NCBI GenBank assembly: GCA_027448945.1
Contig: DAIDMQ010000025.1
Span: 1 to 34,515, forward strand
Length of the DNA: 34,515 bases
DNA from: Gallionellaceae bacterium
Lineage (GTDB): Bacteria > Pseudomonadota > Gammaproteobacteria > Burkholderiales > Gallionellaceae
Reading direction: 5' to 3'
In this document: positions 17,106 through 24,231 of the stretch, in pieces
Layout: every line of letters begins with the position of its first letter
Numbering within the stretch: the stretch's first letter is position 1
The notes under the pieces: model-generated
Database searches by the model: none
Seen by the model: the letters and a program-made list of their open reading frames with translations, nothing else
Told to the model about the DNA's origin: nothing
Position numbers and translations under genes: made by a program

Positions 17106-17171
17106 ATGAGTGCAGTGAGAGACCATATACGAATGCAGATGAATAGCAGCTATTCAGTTACTCGAAATTAA
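17106..17171 (+). CDS. 21-codon small ORF upstream of the MraZ-like gene
   Basis: MSAVRDHIRMQMNSSYSVTRN begins 5 bases after a strong AAGGAGAGG ribosome site and ends 17 bases before the MraZ-like start. The strong site argues for translation. The peptide is not recognised and may act only as a leader. Confidence 0.35.
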   Translation: MSAVRDHIRMQMNSSYSVTRN

Positions 17172-17188
17172 ATTGGAGAAATATAGAA

Positions 17189-17659
17189 ATGAAAAGTCTC
17201 GACCCGATAGAGCTATGCATTAAAAATCGATCAATACGCTTGCCAGATACTTACCCGGCTAAAGCCGGAAGTCGTTTGTTTTTGACGACCAGCCTAACAG
17301 GTTGTCTGATGCTATTTCCGGTGGATGAATGGTTAGCGATTAGGAATAAGTTAATTACATGCAAACAGGGCAAGGTATTTTTTACAAAAAGAGGGCTTAA
17401 TAAGCTTTGGCAAATTGAAATCCAAAATCTCATCGCCACTGGTGAGGACGTGGAGGTAACAAAAGATAGGCGGATCGAATTTTCGAGCTATCAGGCTAGG
17501 GCGGCAAAAATGACTGACGCAATGAGTTGGGTGCCGAAGGAAAAATACATTGAACTGTGGAATCCAAGACGTTATTCAGAATTGGTTGAACTTGGAGTCG
17601 AATCGTGGCATCACATTTTGTCGTTAATCGACAAGGGTGTCGTTAATAGCCCCGTGTAG
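17189..17659 (+). CDS. Orphan MraZ-like protein (two AbrB-type half-domains)
   Basis: The 156-aa protein follows the two-repeat plan of MraZ, the DNA-binding repressor of the cell-division cluster. The first repeat reads IKNRSIRLPDTYP, then LFLTTSLTGCLMLFPVDEW, the place of LVLT...LDGCLxLYPxxEW in MraZ. The second reads VEVTKDRRIEFSSYQ and ends YIELWNPRRYSEL, like the MraZ FEIWDxxxW end. The length fits MraZ (about 140-155 aa). The DxxGR motifs are altered, so this is a diverged copy, and no rsmH or ftsL follows. GGAG precedes the ATG. A regulatory role is inferred; the fold assignment is moderately firm. Confidence 0.6.
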   Translation: MKSLDPIELCIKNRSIRLPDTYPAKAGSRLFLTTSLTGCLMLFPVDEWLAIRNKLITCKQGKVFFTKRGLNKLWQIEIQNLIATGEDVEVTKDRRIEFSSYQARAAKMTDAMSWVPKEKYIELWNPRRYSELVELGVESWHHILSLIDKGVVNSPV

Positions 17660-17852
17660 AGTGCAACTGTTACGGAAATCCCAGCAAGAGACAGATTGCT
17701 TCATCGTTTCTCGAATACATCTTTAAACGAGCCCCAACGCTTTAATTTTTGCAGGTCCCAGTCTTACCTCAAGCCGTTAAATCCAACTGAATGAATTCAA
17801 TCAACAGCCTTTGCTTCGGCAGGCATTCGTTCGTCCAATGAAAGGTGAAAAC

Positions 17853-18155
17853 ATGAACGCAGTGACTAAACACGAATCAACCAAGACCATTTTCTTTCCA
17901 CTTGGTCATCTTGTTTCAACTCCAGGGGCATTGGAGTTGCTAGACCGGACGGCGGTGAACGCTGCCGATCTTCTACAACGTCATCAGCAGGGTGATTGGG
18001 GGAGCGTGTCAGTTGAGGACGCTGAAGATAATGAATATGCAGTCGTGAATGGTTTGCGAATTCTGTCGAGCTATCAACTTGGCGATGCGCGCCTCTGGAT
18101 TATTACAGAAGCGGATAGGAGCTCTACAACGCTGCTGCTCCCAGAGGAATATTGA
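17853..18155 (+). CDS. Small plasmid/ICE-type conserved protein of unknown function
   Basis: The 100-aa protein contains LGHLVSTPGALELLDRT, LLQRHQQGDWGSVSVED and RLWIITEADRSSTTLLLPEE. This pattern (STPGAL...HxxGDWG...IWIITEADRSxTTxLLPxEY) belongs to a short family very common on plasmids and integrative elements. It is sometimes mislabelled as a restriction subunit, and its function is unknown. I choose ATG 17853 over the longer in-frame TTG and ATG starts because the conserved part begins soon after it and AAGGTGA lies just upstream. The 193 bases before it hold no other gene. Confidence 0.75.
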   Translation: MNAVTKHESTKTIFFPLGHLVSTPGALELLDRTAVNAADLLQRHQQGDWGSVSVEDAEDNEYAVVNGLRILSSYQLGDARLWIITEADRSSTTLLLPEEY

Positions 18156-18170
18156 TTAGCGCGAGGGTTG

Positions 18171-18505
18171 CATCGGCGATTCACGGGCAGAATTGCACTG
18201 CCAAAAATGGTATCCCAAGAAGTAAACATCTCTCGCTGCACCGAACACCCGAGTTTTCCAAGCGCCTCTTCCAGTTTTTTATGGCTGGTATAGAACGTGT
18301 TTTGCCGTGCATCGAATCCAAACACATCGAAAGCCTTTCGATATGGCACGCCTGCAACCATTGCAACGCAGGCAACTCCGCAATCGCTTTTCTTCCGCTG
18401 TCGCACCCTCCTGATTTTGTTATTGGCGACATTCAAATCTGAATTCACATTTCTACCTATCGACTCCACCGCTGTTTTGGTGTGCCGACTGTGGTTATTA
18501 TTCAT
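18171..18505 (-). pseudogene. Truncated C39-like cysteine peptidase gene
   Basis: The frame reads VRQRKKSDCGVACVAMVAGV, then FGFDARQNTFYTSHKKLEEA and FTSWDTIFGSAILPVN. It matches the N-terminal half of a C39-like peptidase with its QxxxxDCGVAC cysteine. The His and Asp half (normally WHWVV...LDP after AILxVN) is missing. Beyond VNR the frame runs into the antisense of the neighbouring + strand gene. The 3' part was therefore lost when the two sequences were joined near 18170. Activity is unlikely. Confidence 0.6.
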
Positions 18506-18695
18506 GTTGTATTACTCCGATAATTTATCCCTGTATGACCAAAGCAAACCCGCGCAGCATCACAACGTGGCGGGCTCAATTGGCGTGATGTTTGAGTTTG
18601 TTGGACGAATGAATGCCTGCCGGTGAATTGGCCTCCTTTTTGAATGAGTAACTGGGTGATAACTACCTGATGGATGGCAGGGTGCTACATGTTGC

Positions 18696-19289
18696 CTACA
18701 GCAGCCCTCGCTCGGCGAAGCTCAGTACCGATGTTCCCGCAACGATGAAATGATCAAGTACACGCACATCAACCAATGCAAGCGCCTCCTTGAGTGCTAT
18801 GGTGAGCTGCTGGTCTGACTGGCTAGGTTCAGCGACACCACTGGGGTGGTTGTGAGAGAAAATCACTGCCGCCGCGTTCTCCCTGAGTGCCGCCTTAACT
18901 ACCTCTCGCGGATAGACCGATGTTTGCGTCAACGTGCCTCGAAATAACTCATGCGTTGCAATCAGCCTATGTTGTGCATCCAGAAACATCGCCACAAAAC
19001 ATTCATGCTCGCGACCGGCGAAGTGAATCCGTAGACAGTCACGCACCGCCTGTGGAGCATTCAGCACGCAATCCCGTTTGAGCTCTTCATCTAACCATCG
19101 CCTGACCAACTCACGTGCCACCACGCATCGTTCTGGCAGCTTCACTTGGTGATGATCTGTGGTAAACATCTCGCCAAGCGATCCACGATAGTGTTTTTGA
19201 GTTTGGCGCACGCCAATGAGTTTTTCGAGTAACTCGGTATCTGACAGGGTTAAGTACGATGCCTGCCCATAGTTAATGTCCTTATTCAT
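18696..19289 (-). CDS. RadC-family JAB/MPN+ domain protein
   Basis: The 197-aa protein ends in a RadC-type JAMM metalloprotein domain. The metal motif is [14 protein letters not shown] (His-x-His-x10-Asp), preceded by [15 protein letters not shown], and it closes [20 protein letters not shown]. The N-terminal 70 residues are unlike chromosomal RadC and match the shortened forms carried by mobile islands. Despite the name, a direct DNA-repair role for RadC is not supported. On islands it travels with integrases and conjugation or antirestriction genes, as here. It is divergent from the recombinase at 19465, with 175 bases between them for both promoters. Confidence 0.9.
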   Translation of the reverse strand: MNKDINYGQASYLTLSDTELLEKLIGVRQTQKHYRGSLGEMFTTDHHQVKLPERCVVARELVRRWLDEELKRDCVLNAPQAVRDCLRIHFAGREHECFVAMFLDAQHRLIATHELFRGTLTQTSVYPREVVKAALRENAAAVIFSHNHPSGVAEPSQSDQQLTIALKEALALVDVRVLDHFIVAGTSVLSFAERGLL

Positions 19290-19464
19290 CCTGGAACCGT
19301 CGCAATTTCCACTGGATAGTGTTTAACGGCAAGGTTGTTCTAGACCCTAACCCAAAGCGACCGTCGAGGCAAAAGAGTTTTGCTCGGTATCGAGCGTCAG
19401 GTAGTTATTTGCTGGTAACGAAATCGAACTGTGGTGTGTCGGGATTCGGTGAAGGAGATCGGCC

Positions 19465-20394
19465 ATGAACAACAAGCGAAACGTTAAGGGTAAGTCGGTA
19501 CTAAAGCTATCACCGTTGGTTCGGCAGTATGTGGAGGCCTCTCTTTCAGAGAATACCCGTCGAGCCTACAGCAATGACCTTCAGCACTTTTTAAACTGGG
19601 GTGGACGAATTCCATCATCTCCAGAACGAGTCGCAAGCTATCTGGCCGAACATGCAGACAAATTGTCATATGGAACACTCAATCGCCGTGTCGTCGCTAT
19701 CAATCGAGCGCACAGAGCGAAGAAGCTTTCATCACCGACACAGTCAGACATGGTCAAGGCGACATTGCATGGCATCCGCCGCACCAAAGGACGAGCGCAG
19801 CGTCGAGTAAGGCCAACGTTGCTGCCACAGATACAGGCGATGGTTAAAGAGGCCCGTGGGATGAAAGGCCTGCGCGACAAGTCATTGCTGCTTATCGGAT
19901 TCTCAGGTGCTTTTCGTCGCTCCGAGTTGGTATCCATTCGGGTTGAAGATGTTCAGTTCGTCACAGAGGGCATCGTTATTCACATCCGCCGCAGCAAGAC
20001 TGATCAAGCAGGGCAAGGGAGAGACATCGCCATTCCAACCATGCGAGGCCGATATTGCCCTGTCAAAGCACTCAGGGATTGGTTGGTTCTGTCAGAGATC
20101 TCAGGAGGGGCATTGTTCCGTGGCGTGAATCGTCATGGGCAGGTGATGAATCAAGGCCTTTCTGCCCAGTCGGTCGCCTTGATTGTGAAGGAGCGAATCG
20201 CTGCAATCGGACTCGATGCAAAACAGTTTTCTGGCCACAGCTTGCGTGCTGGACTTGTCACCAGTGCCGCCATCAATGGCGTGAGCAGTTGGAAGATATG
20301 CCAGCAGACAGGGCACAAGTCGGACGCTGTGATGCAGAGATACATCAGGGACAGCAATCTGTTTATCAGCAACCCACTTGAGAAGATTTGGTGA
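19465..20394 (+). CDS. Tyrosine site-specific recombinase
   Basis: This is a 309-aa XerD-like recombinase. The N-terminal SAM-like core-binding domain (about 15-110) includes SENTRRAYSNDLQHFLNW. The catalytic domain has R151 (FRRSEL), K178 (RRSKTDQ), H258-x-x-R261 (HSLRAG), H284 (GHKS) and the nucleophile Y293 (MQRYIRD). All active-site residues are present, so it should be competent. It lacks the Arm domain of phage integrases and resembles recombinases of plasmids and transposon-like islands, acting perhaps on dimer resolution or cassette movement. It is probably unrelated to the integrase at 24224 and marks a second mobile unit. Confidence 0.9.
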   Translation: MNNKRNVKGKSVLKLSPLVRQYVEASLSENTRRAYSNDLQHFLNWGGRIPSSPERVASYLAEHADKLSYGTLNRRVVAINRAHRAKKLSSPTQSDMVKATLHGIRRTKGRAQRRVRPTLLPQIQAMVKEARGMKGLRDKSLLLIGFSGAFRRSELVSIRVEDVQFVTEGIVIHIRRSKTDQAGQGRDIAIPTMRGRYCPVKALRDWLVLSEISGGALFRGVNRHGQVMNQGLSAQSVALIVKERIAAIGLDAKQFSGHSLRAGLVTSAAINGVSSWKICQQTGHKSDAVMQRYIRDSNLFISNPLEKIW

Positions 20395-20481
20395 GCACTT
20401 TATGCAACTGCTCTCATATCAAATTCATCCTCATGCCAACTGCAAAAGACAACTGTAACGAATTAAAAATTGGAGAACGAA

Positions 20482-20838
20482 ATGGATGGCTCGCAACTAA
20501 AACACGGGATGACGCAATTCATAGGAACAGAAAACTACTATCGCCATGTACTGAGTCGAATGAAATATACCGATGGGGTGCAATTCTTTGCAGAAAACGC
20601 AGGGGGCGGCGCGTACTGGTTTTTGGATATTGTCGGTACGGAGTTGATGCAGATACAAAAGACGCAGCCGTTTATCAGCATCAAGCTCAATATCATTGAA
20701 AGTAAGGCGGACATTATCGCAACAGATGGCAACGACAACATACTTTGGCGCCGGTCAATTGAGTACACCGACTGCCCTGAGGGGGAGTGGTCGTTTTACC
20801 TGATAGACGGAATTATGCTGCTGACTAGGGAGTATTGA
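20482..20838 (+). CDS. DUF6876-like protein
   Basis: The 118-aa protein reads MTQFIGTENYYRHVLSRMKY, then TDGVQFFAENAGGGAYWFLD, and ends YLIDGIMLLTREY. The T-x-F-x-GTExxYRH...YTDGxxxxAExxGAYWLLD...LLxxEY pattern is that of DUF6876, a short family found on mobile elements with no known activity. The ATG at 20482 follows GGAG by 6 bases; the upstream TTG in the same frame is less likely. A 13-codon leader ORF links it to the AAA ATPase. Confidence 0.65.
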   Translation: MDGSQLKHGMTQFIGTENYYRHVLSRMKYTDGVQFFAENAGGGAYWFLDIVGTELMQIQKTQPFISIKLNIIESKADIIATDGNDNILWRRSIEYTDCPEGEWSFYLIDGIMLLTREY

Positions 20839-20839
20839 G

Positions 20840-20881
20840 ATGATCCACTACATTGATGCGCTGCACGAGGCTATCCGATGA
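20840..20881 (+). CDS. 13-codon minicistron linking DUF6876 and the AAA ATPase
   Basis: MIHYIDALHEAIR begins 2 bases after the DUF6876 stop. Its TGA stop overlaps the ATPase start as ATGA (20878-20881). No separate strong ribosome site precedes the ATPase, so re-initiation after this peptide is the likely route. It mirrors the leader in front of kwaA. Confidence 0.35.
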   Translation: MIHYIDALHEAIR

Positions 20882-23052
20882 GTACTCTTCCTGAATTTCT
20901 ATATCGCAAGAAATCTGTATCTGGGCATCCTAGCAAACTAACTGACACTTTTCATGGTTATCAGCCGCTACTGGCAAGTTGGTTATTGGATTTTGCGATT
21001 ACGTTGGGCTTGTACAAAGTTTCCGGGTTTAAGTCCATCATTGATGATGAAGATTTTGCTCGCGTTACCGGTTTAGAGATAGACCGAGAATTTGGAGCCG
21101 ATGATCTGATCGTGAAGTTGCTGGTGAACGGGGAAAAGGTTACTTATTCGGACTCTGCCTGTAAAGTCGTTTTGCAGAAAAAACTTGCAGCCTTCCGCAA
21201 GCTTCCTGTCGTTGATGAACTTTATATCTTCGAGAATATTGGAACGATAAGCAAGCTCATTGGCCTGAGTCATGCCGATCAAGCTGTCCTGTGCTTTGCG
21301 GTCATGCTGGAAGTATTTACAGCGTTCAGAGGAGCGATTAGCGCGGCGAACGTCAAAGTGTCGGATAGTAAATTGGGCGGTATCATTGCACATTTAACTG
21401 GACATGGCGATGCTGAAATCATAGCGTCCTTGCGGAAGGACGCGAAACTTACTACCGCCGGAATTCTTCAAACCACGACGCAAAGTGACTTCGCTTACCG
21501 GATAGATTTGTTAAATGGATTAGGCACATTCCTATCCCAGCGTTATGAAAACGATGATGCGCTGCTCAATCGCTTTCTTCAGAAAACATCACCGGCTTGT
21601 TTGCAACTGCACAATTTTCCGCACCTGTCGCAGGACATCACCGCATTGACTACGTTCCTACGCAATTCACTGACCACCAAGAGCGAGGGAACCAATATCT
21701 TGCTGTACGGCATTCCAGGTACGGGGAAAACTGAATTGGTCAAAGCAGTCGCTTGCGAGTTGAAGGCAGAGCTATTTGAAATTTTTTATTCCGACTCGGA
21801 TGGAAACCCTATCACCGGCAATACGCGGTTGAGAGCCTACAACCTGTGTCAGTTGATTTTGGCTAACAGGGACAACGCTATTCTCATGTTTGACGAAATT
21901 GAGGATGTCCTGCCACGGCGTCGGGGATTTCGAGGGCTAATTGGCGTGGAGATGTCCGAGCAGGGTAGTAGCGGTGGTAAGGCATGGATTAACAGGGCGC
22001 TGGAACGCAATGCAACCCCTGCAATCTGGATAACCAACGATGCAAATCTAGACGAGGCGTATTTGCGCCGCTTCGATTATTCCATTCGGTTTTCTGTACC
22101 TCCACAAAAGGTTCGAATGGAGATTGCACGGCATCACCTTGGGCAGTTCAATCCTACGGAAGAGTGGCTCGCACAGATTGCATCGAATGAACAAACTACG
22201 CCTGCCCAGTATGAGCGTGCCGCCAAGGTGGCGAAGGTGAGCAGCGGTGATGATGACTATGCGCGACAACTGGTCCTTCAGGTGCTGGATAGGAGTGCAA
22301 CGCTCCTGGGGCAAAAACGGCTGGCTATGCGGAGCGCGCAGCACACAGGCTACGATCTGCGCTTTGCCAATACCAGCCTGCCGATGCCTGACATCATCTC
22401 AGGCTTGAAGAAAAGATGCTGCGGCACGTTCTGTTTCTATGGCCCAGCAGGCACAGGCAAAAGTGAGTTGGCGCGGCACATCGCCGATGAACTTGGAAAA
22501 CCCATCATTCTTCGACGAGCATCCGACATTCTGAGCAAGTGGCTAGGTGAGTCTGAACACAACATCGCAAACATGTTCGCCGAGGCTAGGCAGCAGGATG
22601 CAGTGTTGATTCTGGATGAAGCTGATAGTTTTCTGGCTGATCGCCGCGACGCACAACAAAGCTGGGAAGTAACCCAGGTCAATGAGCTCCTGACCCAGAT
22701 GGAGGCATTCGATGGCATTTTTATTTGCACGACCAACCTGATGGAGCGACTTGACCCTGCAAGTCTGCGCCGCTTTGCCTTCAAAGTGAATTTTGACTAT
22801 CTCAATCCAGAGCAACGCTGGGCAATGTTCAATCAGGAGTTGCTGCGCTTGGGAGGCAAGTTATCAGACAGCCGCGAGGTGAAAAACGAGGTTTGCGGCC
22901 TGAGCAATTTGACGCCGGGGGATTTTGCAGTGGCAGCGCGCCAGTTTGTCATTCTGGATAGGCCTGTCAGCGCAGAGGAATTGTGTCGGCAGTTGTCGGC
23001 GGAGTGCAGGTTGAAAGATGGCTCGGCTAGAACAATTGGTTTTATACCTTAA
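20878..23052 (+). CDS. Tandem AAA+ ATPase (Cdc48-like double module)
   Basis: The 724-aa protein has about 250 residues of N-terminal region without a recognised domain, then two AAA modules. Module 1 has Walker A GIPGTGKTE (278-286) and Walker B ILMFDEIED (D339, E340). Module 2 has Walker A GPAGTGKSE (522-530), Walker B VLILDEADS (D580, E581), then FICTTNLMERLDPASLRRF with the paired arginines. It should form a ring that remodels a protein or protein-DNA complex. The client is unknown. Tandem AAA proteins of this type occur on islands. It is coupled through a 13-codon ORF to a DUF6876 gene, and two short ORFs follow. Confidence 0.8.
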   Translation: MSTLPEFLYRKKSVSGHPSKLTDTFHGYQPLLASWLLDFAITLGLYKVSGFKSIIDDEDFARVTGLEIDREFGADDLIVKLLVNGEKVTYSDSACKVVLQKKLAAFRKLPVVDELYIFENIGTISKLIGLSHADQAVLCFAVMLEVFTAFRGAISAANVKVSDSKLGGIIAHLTGHGDAEIIASLRKDAKLTTAGILQTTTQSDFAYRIDLLNGLGTFLSQRYENDDALLNRFLQKTSPACLQLHNFPHLSQDITALTTFLRNSLTTKSEGTNILLYGIPGTGKTELVKAVACELKAELFEIFYSDSDGNPITGNTRLRAYNLCQLILANRDNAILMFDEIEDVLPRRRGFRGLIGVEMSEQGSSGGKAWINRALERNATPAIWITNDANLDEAYLRRFDYSIRFSVPPQKVRMEIARHHLGQFNPTEEWLAQIASNEQTTPAQYERAAKVAKVSSGDDDYARQLVLQVLDRSATLLGQKRLAMRSAQHTGYDLRFANTSLPMPDIISGLKKRCCGTFCFYGPAGTGKSELARHIADELGKPIILRRASDILSKWLGESEHNIANMFAEARQQDAVLILDEADSFLADRRDAQQSWEVTQVNELLTQMEAFDGIFICTTNLMERLDPASLRRFAFKVNFDYLNPEQRWAMFNQELLRLGGKLSDSREVKNEVCGLSNLTPGDFAVAARQFVILDRPVSAEELCRQLSAECRLKDGSARTIGFIP

Positions 23053-23064
23053 GGGAGAATGGAA

Positions 23065-23127
23065 ATGGAAAATTCGTACAAAAAGCCAAACGAATGCCTT
23101 TACCACCCCCTTGGAAAGCTCTGTTGA
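23065..23127 (+). CDS. 20-codon small ORF after the AAA ATPase
   Basis: MENSYKKPNECLYHPLGKLC starts 7 bases after AAGGGAG, an excellent ribosome site. An upstream in-frame ATG (23059) is too close to that site. Its TGA overlaps the next ATG (TGATG). It is not recognised; the two cysteines are its only notable residues. Confidence 0.35.
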   Translation: MENSYKKPNECLYHPLGKLC

Positions 23128-23258
23128 TGACCAGAGGAAGAGGGTTGGTGCGGGGCAGCGCGATCTCGCCGATTGCTGCGGCAGCATCGAATAGGATAGA
23201 ATGCACGCTATTGATTACTAACAAGCTTGCTGACTGTTGCAATGAGATTGAGGGTTAA
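23127..23258 (+). CDS. 43-codon small ORF coupled to the preceding one
   Basis: This frame starts at the ATG that overlaps the previous stop by one base (TGATG, 23125-23129). It encodes MTRGRGLVRGSAISPIAAAA followed by a short tail with a CC pair. No family is recognised and it may be chance, though the start-stop overlap is typical of coupled genes. Confidence 0.25.
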   Translation: MTRGRGLVRGSAISPIAAAASNRIECTLLITNKLADCCNEIEG

Positions 23259-23375
23259 CCTTGGTCGCAGTAGTGCGTTGCAATGTGAGTAATATTGTGA
23301 GTATTGGATAAGTGGTGAGCTTGAAAGCCAATGTCTGCTTGGAGTTCAAGTGCACCTATCCCACCACAATTTTAA

Positions 23376-23399
23376 GCCTCGACTTGTCGAGGCTTTTTT
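23376..23399 (+). terminator. Rho-independent terminator
   Basis: GCCTCGAC-TT-GTCGAGGC is a perfect 8-bp GC-rich stem with a 2-base spacer (so effectively a 4-base loop), followed by TTTTTT. It is a textbook intrinsic terminator. It ends + strand transcription after the AAA ATPase and small ORFs, and separates them from the integration module. It could also be the terminator of a host gene whose 3' end served as the attachment site. Confidence 0.85.
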
Positions 23400-23538
23400 C
23401 TTGCCCGCTCACCCTGCAACCCTTATCCATCAATAGGGCATTCGCTTACTGCAAACTTATACTCTGAATTTTTCTTAAGAACTGCGACTTAAAAACTGTG
23501 GAATTTTGCCTAGAAGATTTTCTTAGATTTTAGCTCTG

Positions 23539-23577
23539 TGCCCATTTTGTGCCCAAAATTTGCCCACGCCGTGCCCA
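23539..23577 (+). repeat. Four TGCCCA direct repeats at exact 11-bp spacing
   Basis: TGCCCA occurs at 23539, 23550, 23561 and 23572, each start 11 bases after the last, so all four lie on one face of the DNA helix. They sit beside the repressor, excisionase and integrase genes. Integrase arm-type sites and Xis sites are typically short direct repeats with about one helical turn between them, which is the likely role. Three of the four are GTGCCCA. The flanking stretch 23400-23538 shows no gene. Confidence 0.55.
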
Positions 23578-23598
23578 CTAAATTTTGGCAACTAAAAA

Positions 23599-23850
23599 TC
23601 ATTGCGATTTTGAGTTCTGCTTCTCGTGCCCATAACTCTCACGACTTTCTGTCAATGAAAATTCAAACAAGTCCCCTACCTTGCAATTAAATAAATTGCA
23701 CAACTGGTCAATTGTTTCTAAATCAACTCGCGTTGCTGTTTCGTTATAAAGCAACGTAATCGTATTGCGATGTAGCCCGGTTTCCCTCGCAACATCAACA
23801 ATCTTCATCTTTTTCTCGCCCATCATACGAGATAGATAACACCTAATCAT
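23599..23850 (-). CDS. XRE-family repressor of the integration module
   Basis: This 83-aa protein is a compact HTH_26-type regulator. MKIVDVARETGLHRNTITLL forms the helix-turn-helix, followed by the VDLETIDQLCNLFNCKVGDL closing helices and a short polar tail. GGAGGG lies just before the ATG. It is divergent from the excisionase-like and integrase genes, with operator-like repeats between, the classic layout of a lysogeny-style switch. I infer that it represses excision genes. Confidence 0.85.
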   Translation of the reverse strand: MIRCYLSRMMGEKKMKIVDVARETGLHRNTITLLYNETATRVDLETIDQLCNLFNCKVGDLFEFSLTESRESYGHEKQNSKSQ

Positions 23851-23872
23851 TTCACCCTCCAGGCATATTTTT

Positions 23873-23940
23873 CATCTTAAATGACATTTTTGTATTGCAA
23901 ATATCATTTATTAAGATAGAATGTCACTCAAGATGACATT
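23873..23940. promoter_or_regulatory. Divergent operator region between repressor and excisionase
   Basis: ATGTCA-N7-TGACAT is a perfect dyad (23921-23939). A further ATGACAT lies at 23881-23887 and a related ATATCATTTA at 23901-23910. CATCTTAAATGACAT (23873) and AAGATGACATTAA (23930) share their half-sites. The region is very AT-rich and lies between divergent genes, so it should hold both promoters under control of the 83-aa repressor. Confidence 0.5.
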
Positions 23941-23997
23941 AAGCCATTAAATACGACTTTTTGAAATCTTAAATAATTTTAATTAACGGAGACAATC

Positions 23998-24231
23998 ATG
24001 TCACTTACATACTTAACAACAGAAGAACTTTCCAAGCAAATCAAATATGACATTCGAACAATTAGGGAGCGTCTGAAAGATAGCGTACTGCTTGAAGGTG
24101 TCCACTACATTCGCCCCTTCGGCGGTAGAAAAATCCTTTTTATCTGGGAACATATTGAGCGCGACATGGGAACAAAATCGAACTCCTCTTTTTCCATCCC
24201 TATGCTGAACGGAGGGGTATGCCATGTCTAG
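23998..24231 (+). CDS. Excisionase/AlpA-like small DNA-binding protein
   Basis: The 77-aa protein reads YLTTEELSKQIKYDIRTIRE, then EGVHYIRPFGGRKILFIWEH. This is a winged-helix pattern: a first HTH helix pair, then the GxHYxxxGGRxxFxW wing, as in Xis and AlpA proteins. It would bend att DNA with the integrase and direct excision. GGAG precedes the ATG. It overlaps the integrase start by 8 bases, so both come from one transcript. Confidence 0.7.
   Translation: MSLTYLTTEELSKQIKYDIRTIRERLKDSVLLEGVHYIRPFGGRKILFIWEHIERDMGTKSNSSFSIPMLNGGVCHV

Noticed and set aside
23303..23374. tRNA-like sequence ending TATCCCACCA
   Set aside because: The 3' end looks like an acceptor plus CCA, but no matching T stem, anticodon arm or 5' acceptor can be drawn. 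At most it is a degenerate attachment-site remnant.
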